Positions 23,700 through 35,214 of a DNA stretch of 64,000 nucleotides are shown here, one piece after another; position 1 is the first letter of the stretch; each line of letters begins with the position of its first letter. The DNA is from Allium sativum. Its lineage: Eukaryota > Streptophyta > Magnoliopsida > Asparagales > Amaryllidaceae. The notes beneath the pieces were generated by a model. The model was not told the origin of the DNA, did not search any database, and saw nothing but the letters and a program-made list of their open reading frames with translations. Made by a program: the position numbers and the translations under genes. The stretch covers positions 70,998,501 to 71,062,500 of the forward strand of contig CM060910.1 in NCBI GenBank assembly GCA_030737875.1, in the 5' to 3' direction.

Positions 23700-24630
23700 T
23701 TAATGCACAACCAACAATGCCTTATTTGATTATTAAACTAGCCACGGAGCATTGATGTTGACTTGTTCACTTCGTCTTGGCTAGTTTGAAGTGGTATGTT
23801 TGCTGGTTCATTGAACATTAGGCCGATAGTTATAACAGCAAAGTCTTTACCGTTTTATATTTATAACGGCAAATACTTTGTCGTTGTAAATTTTTGATGT
23901 TAAAATGAGCACGCAATAGTTGCTTGTTTAACTAACATACATATATAATGACAAAGTTTTCGCTGTTATAAAAACAATCTATTAGAAATAACAGTTTGTG
24001 GTTAGCTGGTTGTGGAACTTGTTGGTTCAATTAAAAACATGACGCATTGTCGTTAATGGTCTTAAATACGAAGTACATGTTCTTGTTATAGAGCCTGTTT
24101 AGTGCTCAATGTACTAGTTTGCTATCTTGGCTCAGTAGTCTGCTATCTTGGCTCAGTAGTCTGCTATCTATGCTCAATGTACAAGATTTCCTTTCAAATG
24201 AACCCATGGTAAGTCAATTCCATTCAGTCTCACCAAAATAATGGATATTCTAGTTCTGCATTAAATGTTCTAAATCTACTGAGATGAAATGTCCTATTTT
24301 TCCAATGTGTTCACATGTTTGTCAACAAAGATCCTATTAATAACTGAGATCAGCTGAATTAAACAGTGATAATAAACAATTCAGCCGTTTATGCATGGAC
24401 GAGCAAACTCATCACAATCACTGTAAAATCTTCCTTTAAAAAACAATCAGTATGATGAATGATGTGTGTTCATTAACTATTGAAATACACTTTCATGACA
24501 AGATTACAACAATGCAGATCTACACTGCATAATCATGTCGGAAAATAACAATATCATATCATATCAGAATAGCATTTGCTATGAATTTGTATCAAATTAG
24601 TGGACACTGATCTACACTGCATTCCTTAAA
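23700..24630. other. Non-coding spacer with CACTA-like subterminal repeats
   Basis: At 23830-24090 there are inverted TATAACGGCAAA / TTTGTCGTTGTAA motifs, like subterminal repeats of CACTA elements. At 24118-24180 a short tandem of TCTGCTATCTTGGCTCAGTAG appears. Nothing coding is seen before the DUF761 gene. Confidence 0.4.
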
Positions 24631-24713
24631 AACAGATGCATCATAACCACTTTCTTCTTCTTCTTCATTTAAAACAAACAAAAATCAAACATAAAATTCC
24701 TTGCTTCTTCTAC

Positions 24714-25274
24714 TCAAACACTCCTTTCCAGCATTTCTCTATACCTCTTAAAAGACTGAAGCTTCTGCATCTTCATCTGCTTATGAAACCTCTTTATAAA
24801 AACATCGGCCACAAGATCAATCTCATCCTCCAAACTAAAGTCACCTCCATTCTCTCTTGAGTTCTTAACCAAGTCTATAACCGATCCACTCCCATCATCT
24901 TCATCACCGTCTTCCAAATCGAACAACGAGTGCCTAAGGTCGGGATAGTCATCATCATCGCCGTCTTCTTCTTCCCCATAATTATAGTTCTCCATAATTA
25001 ATGGCCCTGACTCATCATTTGCTGCATTATACAGAACAATCGCTTTGCTATTATCACCACCATCTTCATCATTTTCGGCTTTCTCTTGACCCATAATAGC
25101 ATGAATCTTGTGTGTTATCGTGCTCATTAGCAACTTCTTATTACGAACTAATCCGAACAAGAAAAGTCTAGTCTTAATGGCACTTGTTTTACTCTTCACC
25201 GCCATTGTTTTTGCCTTCACCATGCTTGTTACAATGGAGATGACTTGTTTAAAGAAGGATGAAGCTTTCTTCAT
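24714..25274 (-). CDS. DUF761-family protein (186 aa)
   Basis: An intact single-exon frame of 186 codons from ATG 25274 to TGA 24714. The N-terminal ~60 residues are basic and partly hydrophobic (MKKASSFFKQVISIV...IKTRLFLFGLVRNKK). The middle (about 95-140) is very acidic, with runs of E and D. The C-terminus (about 148-184) carries DEIDLVADVFIKRFHKQM followed by QSFKRYREML, the signature of plant DUF761 (cotton fibre expressed) proteins. The molecular function of the family is not well defined; members are small, often intronless and stress- or development-responsive. A TATA box lies about 80 bases upstream. This is the only gene in the window that looks intact and under selection. The start is set by the sole upstream ATG in frame. 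Confidence 0.9.
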   Translation of the reverse strand: MKKASSFFKQVISIVTSMVKAKTMAVKSKTSAIKTRLFLFGLVRNKKLLMSTITHKIHAIMGQEKAENDEDGGDNSKAIVLYNAANDESGPLIMENYNYGEEEDGDDDDYPDLRHSLFDLEDGDEDDGSGSVIDLVKNSRENGGDFSLEDEIDLVADVFIKRFHKQMKMQKLQSFKRYREMLERSV

Positions 25275-25352
25275 GTTTTAAGAAGAGAAGTTTTAACGGT
25301 GAACAATGAAATGGTTGTTATGGCATGGAAGGATTCTAGGTGTCATAGGATG

Positions 25353-25363
25353 AGTATTTATAG
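25353..25363 (-). promoter_or_regulatory. TATA box of the DUF761 gene
   Basis: The minus strand reads ACTATAAATACTC, about 80 bases before the ATG, giving a 5' UTR of about 50 bases. Confidence 0.65.
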
Positions 25364-27332
25364 TGGGAATTTTTAAGTGTAAATTAGCAGTGTCGGTGGA
25401 CTATACGAGGGAGAGCGTTCAACAAATCGGAAATGAGTGGGCATTAAGTAAAGCGACGAAAGCGAAAGCTTAAAGTGGTAAAGATATCACGAGCTTGTTC
25501 TCATTGGATTCGTTGAAGCATTATTAGCTGTGATAAGATATCTTTTGAAAAATTGACAGCTATTATTCTGCTTATAAATCACATGTTAAATAGCAACCAG
25601 TAAATGCTTACCGTTAGATTTTTTTTTTTTTTTTTTTTTTTTTTTCCTTTTTAAAATTTTGTTTCAGCTTTGTTGTTAATTTACCGATATTATGATTTTC
25701 CACATTGACGACATACTTGTAATAAATCATTTCTTTTAAATCTTCTGGGATGCAGCTGGTTTACATTTTTTGGTTTTGAATTTTTGTCATTATGATGTAT
25801 GTATATTGTGAAAAATAATAAATTTTAAAACTAAGTTAATATACAAAAAAATGATTTTTACTTTTTATTTTTCATGTATTGAAAAAATAAAATAAAAACG
25901 AAAAATATCTTTCGGTCGTCCCTCCCTTCCAGCCGTCGTCATCTTCATCTTCCTTCATCCCTCCATTCTTTTCGTAATTTACGATTAAAATTCAAAACTC
26001 AAAACATGAAATACAAAATAGACAAACCACATCCTTGCACTTCATTTGATTTCATTTTAAATTTTGTGTTTTCAACGTTAATTACACAACATTAGATGAT
26101 TTGAAAAGACAATGTAGCAGATGGAAGAAAGATGAAGAAAATTGTGAAGGGATGGAGAAACAACGAAAGGAGTTTATTTCTTTTGCTTATGCTAATTTTT
26201 GGAACATGGAAAATTAATAAAGAGTTATTTTCGATTTTGTATCTTCCCTTTGTTTTCTAAATCGTTTTTCAGAATATACATGTGTCAAGCTCAATTTTGT
26301 ATGGACAAAAATCGAAAACAGAAAAAGACAAACCAATTGCAATTTTAAATAGTTTTTTGTTTTGATTTTTTTTATTTATACGAAACTATGAACGATACAT
26401 GTTGATGTATGTCATAAGAAACGATCATTTCAGAAAATGAAAGTCAATACATAGAAGAAGAAAAAAACAATTTTTATTTATTTTTCGTGTTTTGAAAATA
26501 ATAAAAAACGAGAAACTACTCAGTTTTTTTCGTCGTTTCTCCATCCTCTCTGACGTCTTCTCTATCGGCACCATTTCTAGTTTTTCTTCATTTTTGAAAT
26601 TAGTGTTCAAAATTCAAAACATAACATAAATCAAACATCATCTTAGATTTGTTATTTTTACCAAATGATCATATGGGTAAAGTCATTTGGCCATGTACAA
26701 ATTATTTAAGAAACCATCCAACTTGCCAGTCATCTCGTTTTAATTTGGAACAAATCATCTCGCTTGAATCTACATGCCTATTGACATGCTGCCTGTTTAG
26801 GAAAATTGTTTGTGTGCAAATTAAAGCACGCAAGTGGGCGCTGTTAATGATAATTAAATAAAAAGTGAACTATGCCTTTAGCGTTGCGTATGTGTGCAGT
26901 ACCACTTGCACTATTGTACGCAGAAGCCTTTATTCTTTGCTTAGCTATTAAGTTTTTCTTCCTTTTTACTTCGGCGCACCAATCAGATCACTACTCTTGT
27001 AGTAGATATTTTAATTAATTATAATTGGTTATGTAGATCCAACTCAGCTTTTAAGTCATGATCTTAAAACTGGCGCCCCATTTCGGTATAGCAAGCTTTG
27101 TATAGCAGTAAAAGTTAATTTTAAGGCAGGTGAATATGAAAGATGTTGTGGAGTAACTCTTTCGCATATATGCTTTAATTCAGATTGTTGTTTGAGAAAT
27201 TGAAATAGGGAAATGAGTTATTTATCCGAAAATGATTTCAAGTTACCCTGTGATTACAAAACGTTTTATATCTATATAACAAAATTGCTTGGTAGACCAA
27301 CAAAGAAATAAAGAGCGATCAAGATCGTTTTA
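25364..27332. other. AT-rich spacer upstream of the DUF761 gene
   Basis: No gene seen. It holds a 27-base T run (25619-25645) and two diverged copies of a block running from an AAAATAAAAAACGA-like start through a CGTCGTC pyrimidine tract to an ATTCAAAACATAA-like end (about 25880-26020 and 26480-26640). Short frames here have no homology I recognise. Confidence 0.5.
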
Positions 27333-27341
27333 TTCAACAAA

Positions 27342-27662
27342 GGCAAATTCTATTTAAACTCATGGAATTGCTGAGTTGCCCCCTTTTCTTCAAAACTTCT
27401 GATGACGAAAGTACCCTTTTCGTGTGTTTATTTTTTTTTCCAAAGCGGCAGGTTAACTCGCAGTGCGACTGCGGGGTTATCTCATGTACCACGCAGTGCC
27501 CCTGCGTGGTACATGAGATAACCCCGCAGTCGCACTGCGAGGGCGGACATTTTTGACTTTTTTTTTTAAAAAGGGGGCTACTCAGAAAAACAGAAGGATT
27601 TTACGTTTTTTCGGATTTTGGGGGCCAACTCAGCAATTTGGTAAGTTTGAATAGAATTTGCC
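27342..27662. mobile_element. Mutator-type fold-back MITE (321 bp)
   Basis: Terminal inverted repeats of about 44 bases start GGCAAATTCTA and end TAGAATTTGCC. The flanks are TTCAACAAA (27333-27341) and TTCAACAAT (27663-27671), a 9-bp duplication with one mismatch, as made by Mutator-like transposases. The centre holds a perfect 40-base hairpin. No coding capacity, so it is non-autonomous. Confidence 0.75.
27457..27541. repeat. Perfect 40-bp inverted repeat with 5-base loop
   Basis: Arms 27457-27496 and 27502-27541 are exact reverse complements around TGCCC. They are GC-rich, unlike their AT-rich surroundings, and contain CGCAGTGCGACTGCGG and ACCACGCAG motifs. It is the core of the fold-back element. 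Confidence 0.95.
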
Positions 27663-27671
27663 TTCAACAAT

Positions 27672-28056
27672 ACATCTACTGTCAAAAATTAATTTCACAC
27701 AACATCTACTGCCAAAATCACTTTCACACGGAACACCAAATTGCATGTTTCACGTTTGCTCACCCACGTTTTCCTCCACTCCTTTCTCTTCTCCCTGTTG
27801 TTAAATCTTCAACTTTCCGCACCAATTGTTCTGTCCCCATTTCCCCTATCCTTCGTGTTCCACTCAATCACAGCACCCTGATTTCCACCTTTTGCGGTTA
27901 CATCCCTCAATTGTTGGGGACTTAAATGCAAAAAAACGGAAATTGAAAGATTTGATTGGTGGGACATGGGGGAAACGAAGACAGAAGAATTGGTCTCTCA
28001 ACTTTCCTCTGCTGCAAACCAATTATTTCCATAGGTAAAATATTTTCATCTTCCTC
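27672..28056 (+). pseudogene. Possible first exon of a decayed gene
   Basis: A C/T-rich leader-like stretch is followed by sequence that reads, in one frame, FDWWDMGETKTEELVSQLSSAANQLFP and then a donor-like ATAG/GTAAAATA at 28031-28040. A longer upstream frame (27638-27925) is in a different phase, so a frameshift is needed, and TAG directly follows the last codon. A polypyrimidine tract with an acceptor-like TTGACATAG and an open segment follow the solo LTR at 33900-34080. I do not recognise the protein. Weak. Confidence 0.2.
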
Positions 28057-29116
28057 TGTAACGTCTCGTATTTTTATCGATATAATAATTAATTTATTTA
28101 ATTATTTAAATAGTGATTTAGAGATTTAAATGGTTGTTTAATTAGATAATATTGAATATTTAATTAATATAAATAATAGAATAATATATTTAATTTCGAA
28201 ATAGTGGAATTCACAATATTGTGTGAATTGGATTATTTATAATATATAATTCAGTTTAGAATTGAATTATATTAACGAATTTATTTATAAATGTCAGTTG
28301 AACGTATAATTTATATTATAATTATAATCGAGCTCGAAATGGCGCGGCAGTTTGTAATTTGGCGATTTGAACTTTAAACGAATATACAAAATCCGTTTTA
28401 AGTCGGATTTTTGTGAAACAAGAAACATTCGGAGCTGGTGAAGTATATTTTTCTAATGGAAGAGAAAAATTGGGATTTCGTCGTGTAGATTATGAGTTGT
28501 GTCCAAATCGAATTTTCAAAAAGTCACTATGGAATTCCTTTATAATTTATAACGATTTATTTATATTATAAATGGATTTTCAATATAAATTGAATACTGA
28601 TTTAATCTGGATTTGAAATGTCGAGTTATAAATTCAGATAGGAATATTATGGAGCTGTAATATATTCTATGTGAATATATACGATAATATTAATTTCTTA
28701 ATATTAAATTTAATTATTTTAAATATATTAATATTTAAATGGGTTTATTTAGAGCTTTAAAAATAGCCAATTTTGCAAACGACCTCCGTTTTCGATGAAA
28801 CTAATTTTATTGGATCCGGAGTATTAAATTATTATTAGATTTCAATTTTCGTGATTTTTGGAGTCAGTATGTCGCCGTACAGGATTTTAATGTGAAAAAC
28901 AGTCAATAATTTGACTTTAAAAATATGTTGTGTGAGCAAACGGATTTGGAATTGGACGAAACAAGTTTCATTGGGTCCGTAATGTCGAACTGTAGCTGTA
29001 TGTCCAATTTCGTCTAATTTGGGTATCATATTTGATCATACACATTTTTAATGATAAATACAAATAGCAGTTGATTAAAAATAAATAAAATAATAAATAT
29101 AAACTTATTTATTTTT

Positions 29117-29130
29117 TCCTATAAATACTC
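29117..29130 (+). promoter_or_regulatory. Solo LTR TATA box
   Basis: Reads TCCTATAAATACTC about 1.06 kb into the LTR, followed about 30 bases later by a CCCTAACCCTAATCTC pyrimidine-rich start-site-like stretch. Confidence 0.6.
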
Positions 29131-29379
29131 TACATTACTCCCTAACCCTAATCTCATTCATTCGTCAGTCAACAACAATTTCAACCGCATGTTTCATTCT
29201 TCCAGAAAATCATTTTTGATCTATATAAATTCATATAAAATTGAAATGAAATCCTAAAAATTGTAATCACAGATTTTCTATGTTCCTTTTTCCATGAGCT
29301 TTGAGACGATATGATTTTTATCGAACTCGAATAGGATTCTGGGATCGACCTTTTCACGCAGTAGCATTAGGGCTGAGTC

Positions 29380-29720
29380 GCACCAGAAATGGATGATGAA
29401 CAAAAGCTTTTTGATGGCAGCGCGAGGTCTAAAGAGTCGAGGCGCGTGTCTTGGCAAGGTCTGGGGGTGTACAACGAGATTTTCTATCGCCTGAGTTACT
29501 GCAGCTCGGGTTTTGTACCTAAGAACGGATTTGGATTTGTACATTCAAGTTTAACAAAATGGGTATTGGATGAAAGAGGGAATTTGTGGTATTTTCATCT
29601 GGATTTTTAATCGAGTGTGGAAAGAGGTATTGAGATCCAAAGATGCGGAAATGGTGGTTCGTGAGGCACAGGAGTTTGAAATGTCCGATGAGGAAGAAAG
29701 TGATTTGCAGTGATCACGTG
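29380..29720 (+). other. Exon-like block in solo LTR leader, donor-like end
   Basis: Less AT-rich than its surroundings. A 73-codon frame (29389-29610) and, in another phase, a stretch reading VWKEVLRSKDAEMVV and MSDEEESDLQ (about 29615-29713) precede a GTGAGT donor match at 29717-29722. On the minus strand a 88-codon frame (29278-29544) also exists. I recognise no domain in any of them. The place, just after the promoter, matches the GC-rich blocks of the other giant LTRs. Confidence 0.3.
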
Positions 29721-32700
29721 AGTAGGAAGTCGCGTTATGGAGTAGAGGAGGAAGTCGTTATCTGTTGTTGTAGAAGGAAAAGCACGGTTGTTTTTACTAG
29801 GTTCGACAGTGTCATCAGGGAAGAAGGGGTTGTGTATTGAGCGAATGAATGGGCTTTAGCAAGTTGATGGGCCAGAGTTTTGTACTGGTAAAGCCCAAAT
29901 GGAAATGATTTAAGTTTTATTTAAATCTAAATATTGTATTAACTTGTATTTATAATATCTTGGCCATACGATGTCAGATTAATGAACGATCAGATCCGTT
30001 GGGAACGTAAGGACGGCGACCACACAATGGAACTGACTGGGGGTGAATTGGAGCTCGTTACAATTTATAGCAAAATAAATTGTCTGATCTGAATCGACAA
30101 TCGATTATCGTTATTTAACGATAACTGACCAATGTGAGTAAATCTCACTACCTCTGATCAATTTATATTTTTATAAATATAATCTAGTAATGATAAATAA
30201 TGATTGATTGCTATGTGATGATTGTTTGGTTGAATTGCTGATGTATTGGTTAAAATTTTAGATAACGATATATATATATATATATATATATATGTGTTTG
30301 TGTATATATATATATATAAATCGTTGATCAAATATCGATCTTGTTTATCAGAATATTTCACATTGGAATGAAAGCAATGTTAGTTATATTGTTTAACATC
30401 TGTGGATGCAGAGAAACAAGTTGGAGGGATCCAACTGGATTCCTCAACAATTATTTTACTGTTTTTCATATATTGTGATATATGATGTGATATATAATCT
30501 GTTATTGATTATGTGTGTTAGAATGATATTGATCATTGTTATTTAGTATTTTAAATACCATAAGAAACCCTGGGATGTAAAAAGGAAAATTTCAATGCGT
30601 ATATTGAAATAAAAATATTACATAAAATCAAGGGATTTTATAAAAAAGAGATTTCAAGGTGAATATTGAAATAAGGAATTTTTATAAAATAACCAGATTT
30701 TATAAAAAGGGATGTTTGGAAAATTAATAGAATTATTAAAAAGGGATGTTTGGAAAATGAATAGAATTATTAAAAAGGAGATTTTGAGTTATAAAATAAA
30801 AATTGAGATGATTTATTTAAAATAGATATTAAATAAAAATATGTTTTAGCAGATGAATTGAGAAAAATAAATTATAAATAATATTTTATAAATTAAGGAA
30901 AATATTTATCATTGGATAAATAAAGATATATATGTCTGAACTTATATAAAGAAGTAAAACAGATAAAGGGAGCATATTAATTCATAAATAATATTTTATA
31001 AATTTAGGTTAATTATTTATCAGTGGATAAATGACATATATAAGTCTGAACTTATATAGAGGAGTAAGAATCGATTTTAACATCGATAATTGAAATGGGA
31101 TATGAACGTAGAGTTGTAACGAGAATTTTAGATGGAATTATTAAAGTTTGAATATAAAATAAGATTTTGTATGAATTGTTTATAAATTGAAGTATAAATA
31201 AAATATTTAAAATAAGATATTATTTTAAATACGAAACCAAACTGTTTAATTATATAAAGGATATATTATTCATATTGAATATGAATAATGGATTTAGGCA
31301 AGTATTTTGCAAAGAAAAGAATTTAAAAGAAATATTATTCACATTTGACTGAATAATGGATTTAAATAAATATTTTTATAAATAAAAACATTTATAAAGG
31401 AAACTGGATTTTTGAAATATGATTGTAAACAGAAATGGAATTTCAAATGGCTGGGGAAAAATAACTTATTTAACAATAAAAACAGGTAGTGTGATTTATA
31501 AACAATGTTTATAAATGAATTAAAAATAATTATCAGTGGATAATTTGGATTGTAAATTCAGTAGTGAATATAAAAGAGAGTTAAATCGAATGTAGATCAT
31601 TTGAAAAAAAAAAGTTAATTGAATATATTTATTCTAAAGAGAGATTATCGAATATAGTTATTCGAAAGAAAATTAATCGAATATAGTTTATTCGAAAGAG
31701 AATTTTACATTGGGATTCGATTAGATCAAATGTAGGAAAGTACTATTTACTTTCCGTTTTTAAATCAAGATTTAATTATTTATTTAATAAATTATTAATT
31801 ATTCAATTTAAGAAATAACAGTGTAATTTGGAGTTAGATACTTCGAAAGTAGAGACTATAACGTTAGCGTTATAACCAATGGTTTTTATAAAAGATCAGG
31901 ATTTATAAAATGAATCCGAGAGTTGCGTAAGAAATGATTTGATAAGATGATAAGAAATAGAGTTAAGGAAATTAGAAACTGACTAGAGATTTGTTAAGTT
32001 GAATGGTTTCCGGGGTATCAATCTGATGTTGGTTTCGGCCTTCGGGATTAATACTTAGGGAATTGTTCTCTTACTAATTTACGGTTAGAGACTGATGGAC
32101 GTGGAATGATAGCGATGCGTGAATAAAAAATGGAAACATTTTCCAATGTTAATAAGGTATATTTTCTAGATCTAGAAAATAAAAATTTCTGTATATATGT
32201 GGAAACCGGAAATGGGTAAAAAGAATAAATTATTGATACATAAGTTTAAGAGATAAATGATGATTGATGATTGATCGATAGAATTTCCATCTGGAAATAA
32301 TATCGTTGTTTGTACACATGTTTTCTTTGATAGTTAAATCATCGACTAATGAAGTCTTTGACAATTTTTCCGTTGTCAATACGGAGAGACTGGGATAGAT
32401 TCATTATCTGAAAACCATTTTGTATGGGCGTTAGCGTTGCGAATCAAATGTAATGAAGATAATTGAAGACAGAGTAATGCAAGGGCTGTTCTAGCGATCC
32501 TAGGTAGAAACTGCCTAAAATGGATTTATAGAATAGTGCCTTCGGTTTGTCCAGTCCCAGGATGACCTTATGGAAGAATGTCTGATAGAGTATATTTAAT
32601 AGATCGTGTAAGCTGATCTTTTCAAATGTATTTACGTTTGGTGGCGGAGGAATTCGTTTCTCTTAGCTGTTTACCCGTGGTATGTTTGGATAAATCAATT

Positions 32701-33763
32701 TGTGATTTGGCAGGTATGATGACGTGACATTCAAAATAAATAAAGATATGATCTGTATGTTATGGCCTCTAGCTTCACAACCAAGAAATGGTATAAAATC
32801 GGGTAGGTCGCATGGCTAAGTGGTTAGCTGCCAATTAGGGTCTATTGCCACCCAATCTAGAGAAATTCCATTTTACTTCTATAATCTATTTTGATGTTGT
32901 CTCTTTCGGGAAACGGTTGCTGATTCCAACCGTTGGTGATAATACATTCGGTACACTCAAGCGAAATGAGTGACCGGTCATGTTTAGCCTGGGTTACAAG
33001 ATGTTCTTGTTGGACCCGGTGTATTCCTCTTTAGAGATACACTGTCAGAATGTGGTCCCATACCTTGCCAGTTGGAATTCATTAACCAATAAGCGCCCAT
33101 GGTTTTTGATTATATGTTATGTATATGGAACGCAAGATGAAAGCGTTCTGCTAGATGATTATTATATTGTGGTTGATAGACACTATTATAATATCAAAAG
33201 AGTTTTGATATAAAGATTATCGTTCTTGCCAAAGGATTTTGAAATGTTAAATCAAGTGTTTTGGATTCTCATAAGAGAAAAACCCCGTTTCGTGTTATAC
33301 GGCGTGGTCTTATGAGATATCGTTTATTTTCTCAAACTGTTTTAAATTGTTTAGTCATACCAGTCCCATAACTGACCCGGAGTTTATTTTGTTTTGTTTT
33401 CCCTAAACTCTTAGGTGCCCAAATTTGTACAGGCAGTCAAGTAGTCAGGATTTTACAGATATACCGAGAGCTTGAAGCAGGAGGCTTCAACATTTTATAG
33501 CAGTTGCTTATTTCCGCTGTATTGTAAGTGTTGTACTCTGATAAATGTTATTGTACACATGTACTAGTTTTATTTCAAAGTTATGTTATATTTCATTCGT
33601 TCCGCTGTGAGATTCATGTTACTCTGATTCTGTTGTTGTATTCTTCTTTTTCTTCTATTCTAGTTTTCTATCTTTCTATTAACTATCCGGTATTTCCGAT
33701 GCTTGGATAGTCGACATTGAGTTTATGTCGATAACCAGGATCGCGAAAACCCGGGTCGTTACA

Positions 33764-34726
33764 TCGTCCAACTCTTCTTTATTACTTTTGAATAGTTGCT
33801 TCTGCGTTTTCCTTTCGCAAGATGCCTTATGTGATCCTATCATTCTTCTTCTTACTTTTCCATATCCTTTTTCTATATTTTCTCGATAACTCTAACATTA
33901 TTTTTCTTTCTTGACATAGGCATAGGCGACAACCCATATTGTGGATTCTCAAACGAATATAAAAAAATGACTAATACCCCATCATCTGGTCGACATTATA
34001 CCATCATCGCTCACCCTTTCACACTCCCAGTTGTCATCTTGAGTTTCTTGCAATCCACTATAGTTGCTCACCCTTAGACCAGTCCATACCCAAAATGATT
34101 CTAAACCCAATAATGATCAAAACTAAGAAACCACCCATCAAAAATTTCGCATAATTGTGCGTGCCTAGCATATTTTTTTTCTTTATCGTTATCGAAAAAA
34201 ACATTTTCTTTCCTTAATAGGAAAGAAAAAAATGTATCGTTCTTTTTTATCCAAATCAAATTTTCAATTTGATTTGGATAGAATTCTACATGAAGAAATG
34301 ATAAAAAAATTTGTACTAAATTAAAATAACTGCAAATAACACGTATAATAAATATTTTTATATATCAGAAAAATTACCAACTATTCGTTTTTAAACCATT
34401 TCAATATTAACGTAATGGTAGAAAGAGTACCATGTTGAAAACTTGACCATGACAAATCATATAATGACTGGTAGATTCTCCTACATGGTTAGTCACAATC
34501 AAAGGTTTTTCCACTATCTCAAGTTCCAAACTCAATTTGCATAACTATATCACTATAGATAAAAGAATGTAAAACTCAAATATCAAAAAGAACTCTAATA
34601 GAAATATATCTGAAAGAAAGTATACTTTGTACCACAATTCCCTTACCCTTTTCCATAACGGTAGGAGCACTAAGAGAAGTAGGCACATCATCCAAATCAT
34701 AAGCTGTAACAATCTTCTTATCCTTA
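33764..34726. other. Non-LTR spacer after the solo LTR
   Basis: Continuation of the sequence left of the solo LTR. A polypyrimidine tract with an acceptor-like CTTGACATAG lies at 33900-33925, followed by about 50 open codons to 34076. Two adjacent hairpins follow at 34201-34279. No recognisable product. Confidence 0.35.
34201..34279. repeat. Two adjacent hairpins
   Basis: 34201-34235 forms an imperfect hairpin (ACATTTTCTTTCCT against AGGAAAGAAAAAAATGT). 34249-34279 forms a perfect one with 14-base arms and the loop TTC. Confidence 0.8.
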
Positions 34727-35196
34727 GAGCAAATTCATTGGTTGTAATTCAACCCTGGAAATTAAGGAGATTGGCTCCACTCGTCCAATTCAGCCTTAAT
34801 TTTAAGGTTAAGATTCAGGATCCACTTCAGGATCCTGAATTGAACCCTGGCGCCTATTTTATAGGCGCCAGCTTCTGGAGCCTATAAAATAGGCGCTAGG
34901 ATCGCTCCAATACAAAATTAAATTATGAAAGAAAATGGCGTACAAAATTAAATTATGAAGGAAAATGGTGGGAAAATAATGAAAATGGCGGAAAGTTAGA
35001 GTTTCTTTAGAATTTTAGGGGGTAATGGAGGGTTGGTGCCTATTTTATAGACATCGGGATTCTGGCGCCTATTTTATAGACATCAGGATTCTGGCGTCTA
35101 TAAAATAGGCGCCAGAACCACTGGCCCAACCTCTTCGATTCAGGGCTGAATATTCAATGCCATGAATATTCAGCCCTGAATCCACTGGAGATGCCC
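34727..35196. mobile_element. PIF/Harbinger-like fold-back MITE (470 bp)
   Basis: Flanked by TTA on both sides (34724-34726 and 35197-35199), the duplication typical of PIF/Harbinger. The termini are related inverted repeats: GAGCAAATTCATTGG at the left, and GGGCATCTCCAGTGG read inward from the right. Internal perfect hairpins include 21-base arms at 35060-35080/35097-35117 and 20-base arms at 35137-35156/35163-35182. A GGCGCCTATTTTATA motif recurs on both strands. No transposase. Confidence 0.7.
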
Positions 35197-35214
35197 TTAG
35201 CAGTTATGGATGAC

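Larger units (their letters stand above)
28057..33763 (+). mobile_element. Giant solo LTR (5.7 kb), plus strand
   Basis: Starts TGTAACGTCTCG and ends GGGTCGTTACA, with flanks TCCTC (28052-28056) and TCGTC (33764-33768), a 5-bp duplication with one mismatch. A TATA box near 29119 gives about 1.06 kb of U3 and about 4.6 kb of R-U5. The segment around 32018-32090 (TTGGTTTCGGCCTTCGGGA) is the reverse complement of blocks at 47270 and 54840 in the giant-LTR element, so the families are distantly related. The interior is very AT-rich and has no gag or pol. A (TA)n tract lies at 30269-30320. Confidence 0.8.

Noticed and set aside
32806..32850. tRNA-like segment with a box A match (TGGCTAAGTGG)
   Set aside because: No box B (GGTTCGANNCC) follows and no cloverleaf closes. 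The segment is part of a conserved LTR block also found inverted near 63925.
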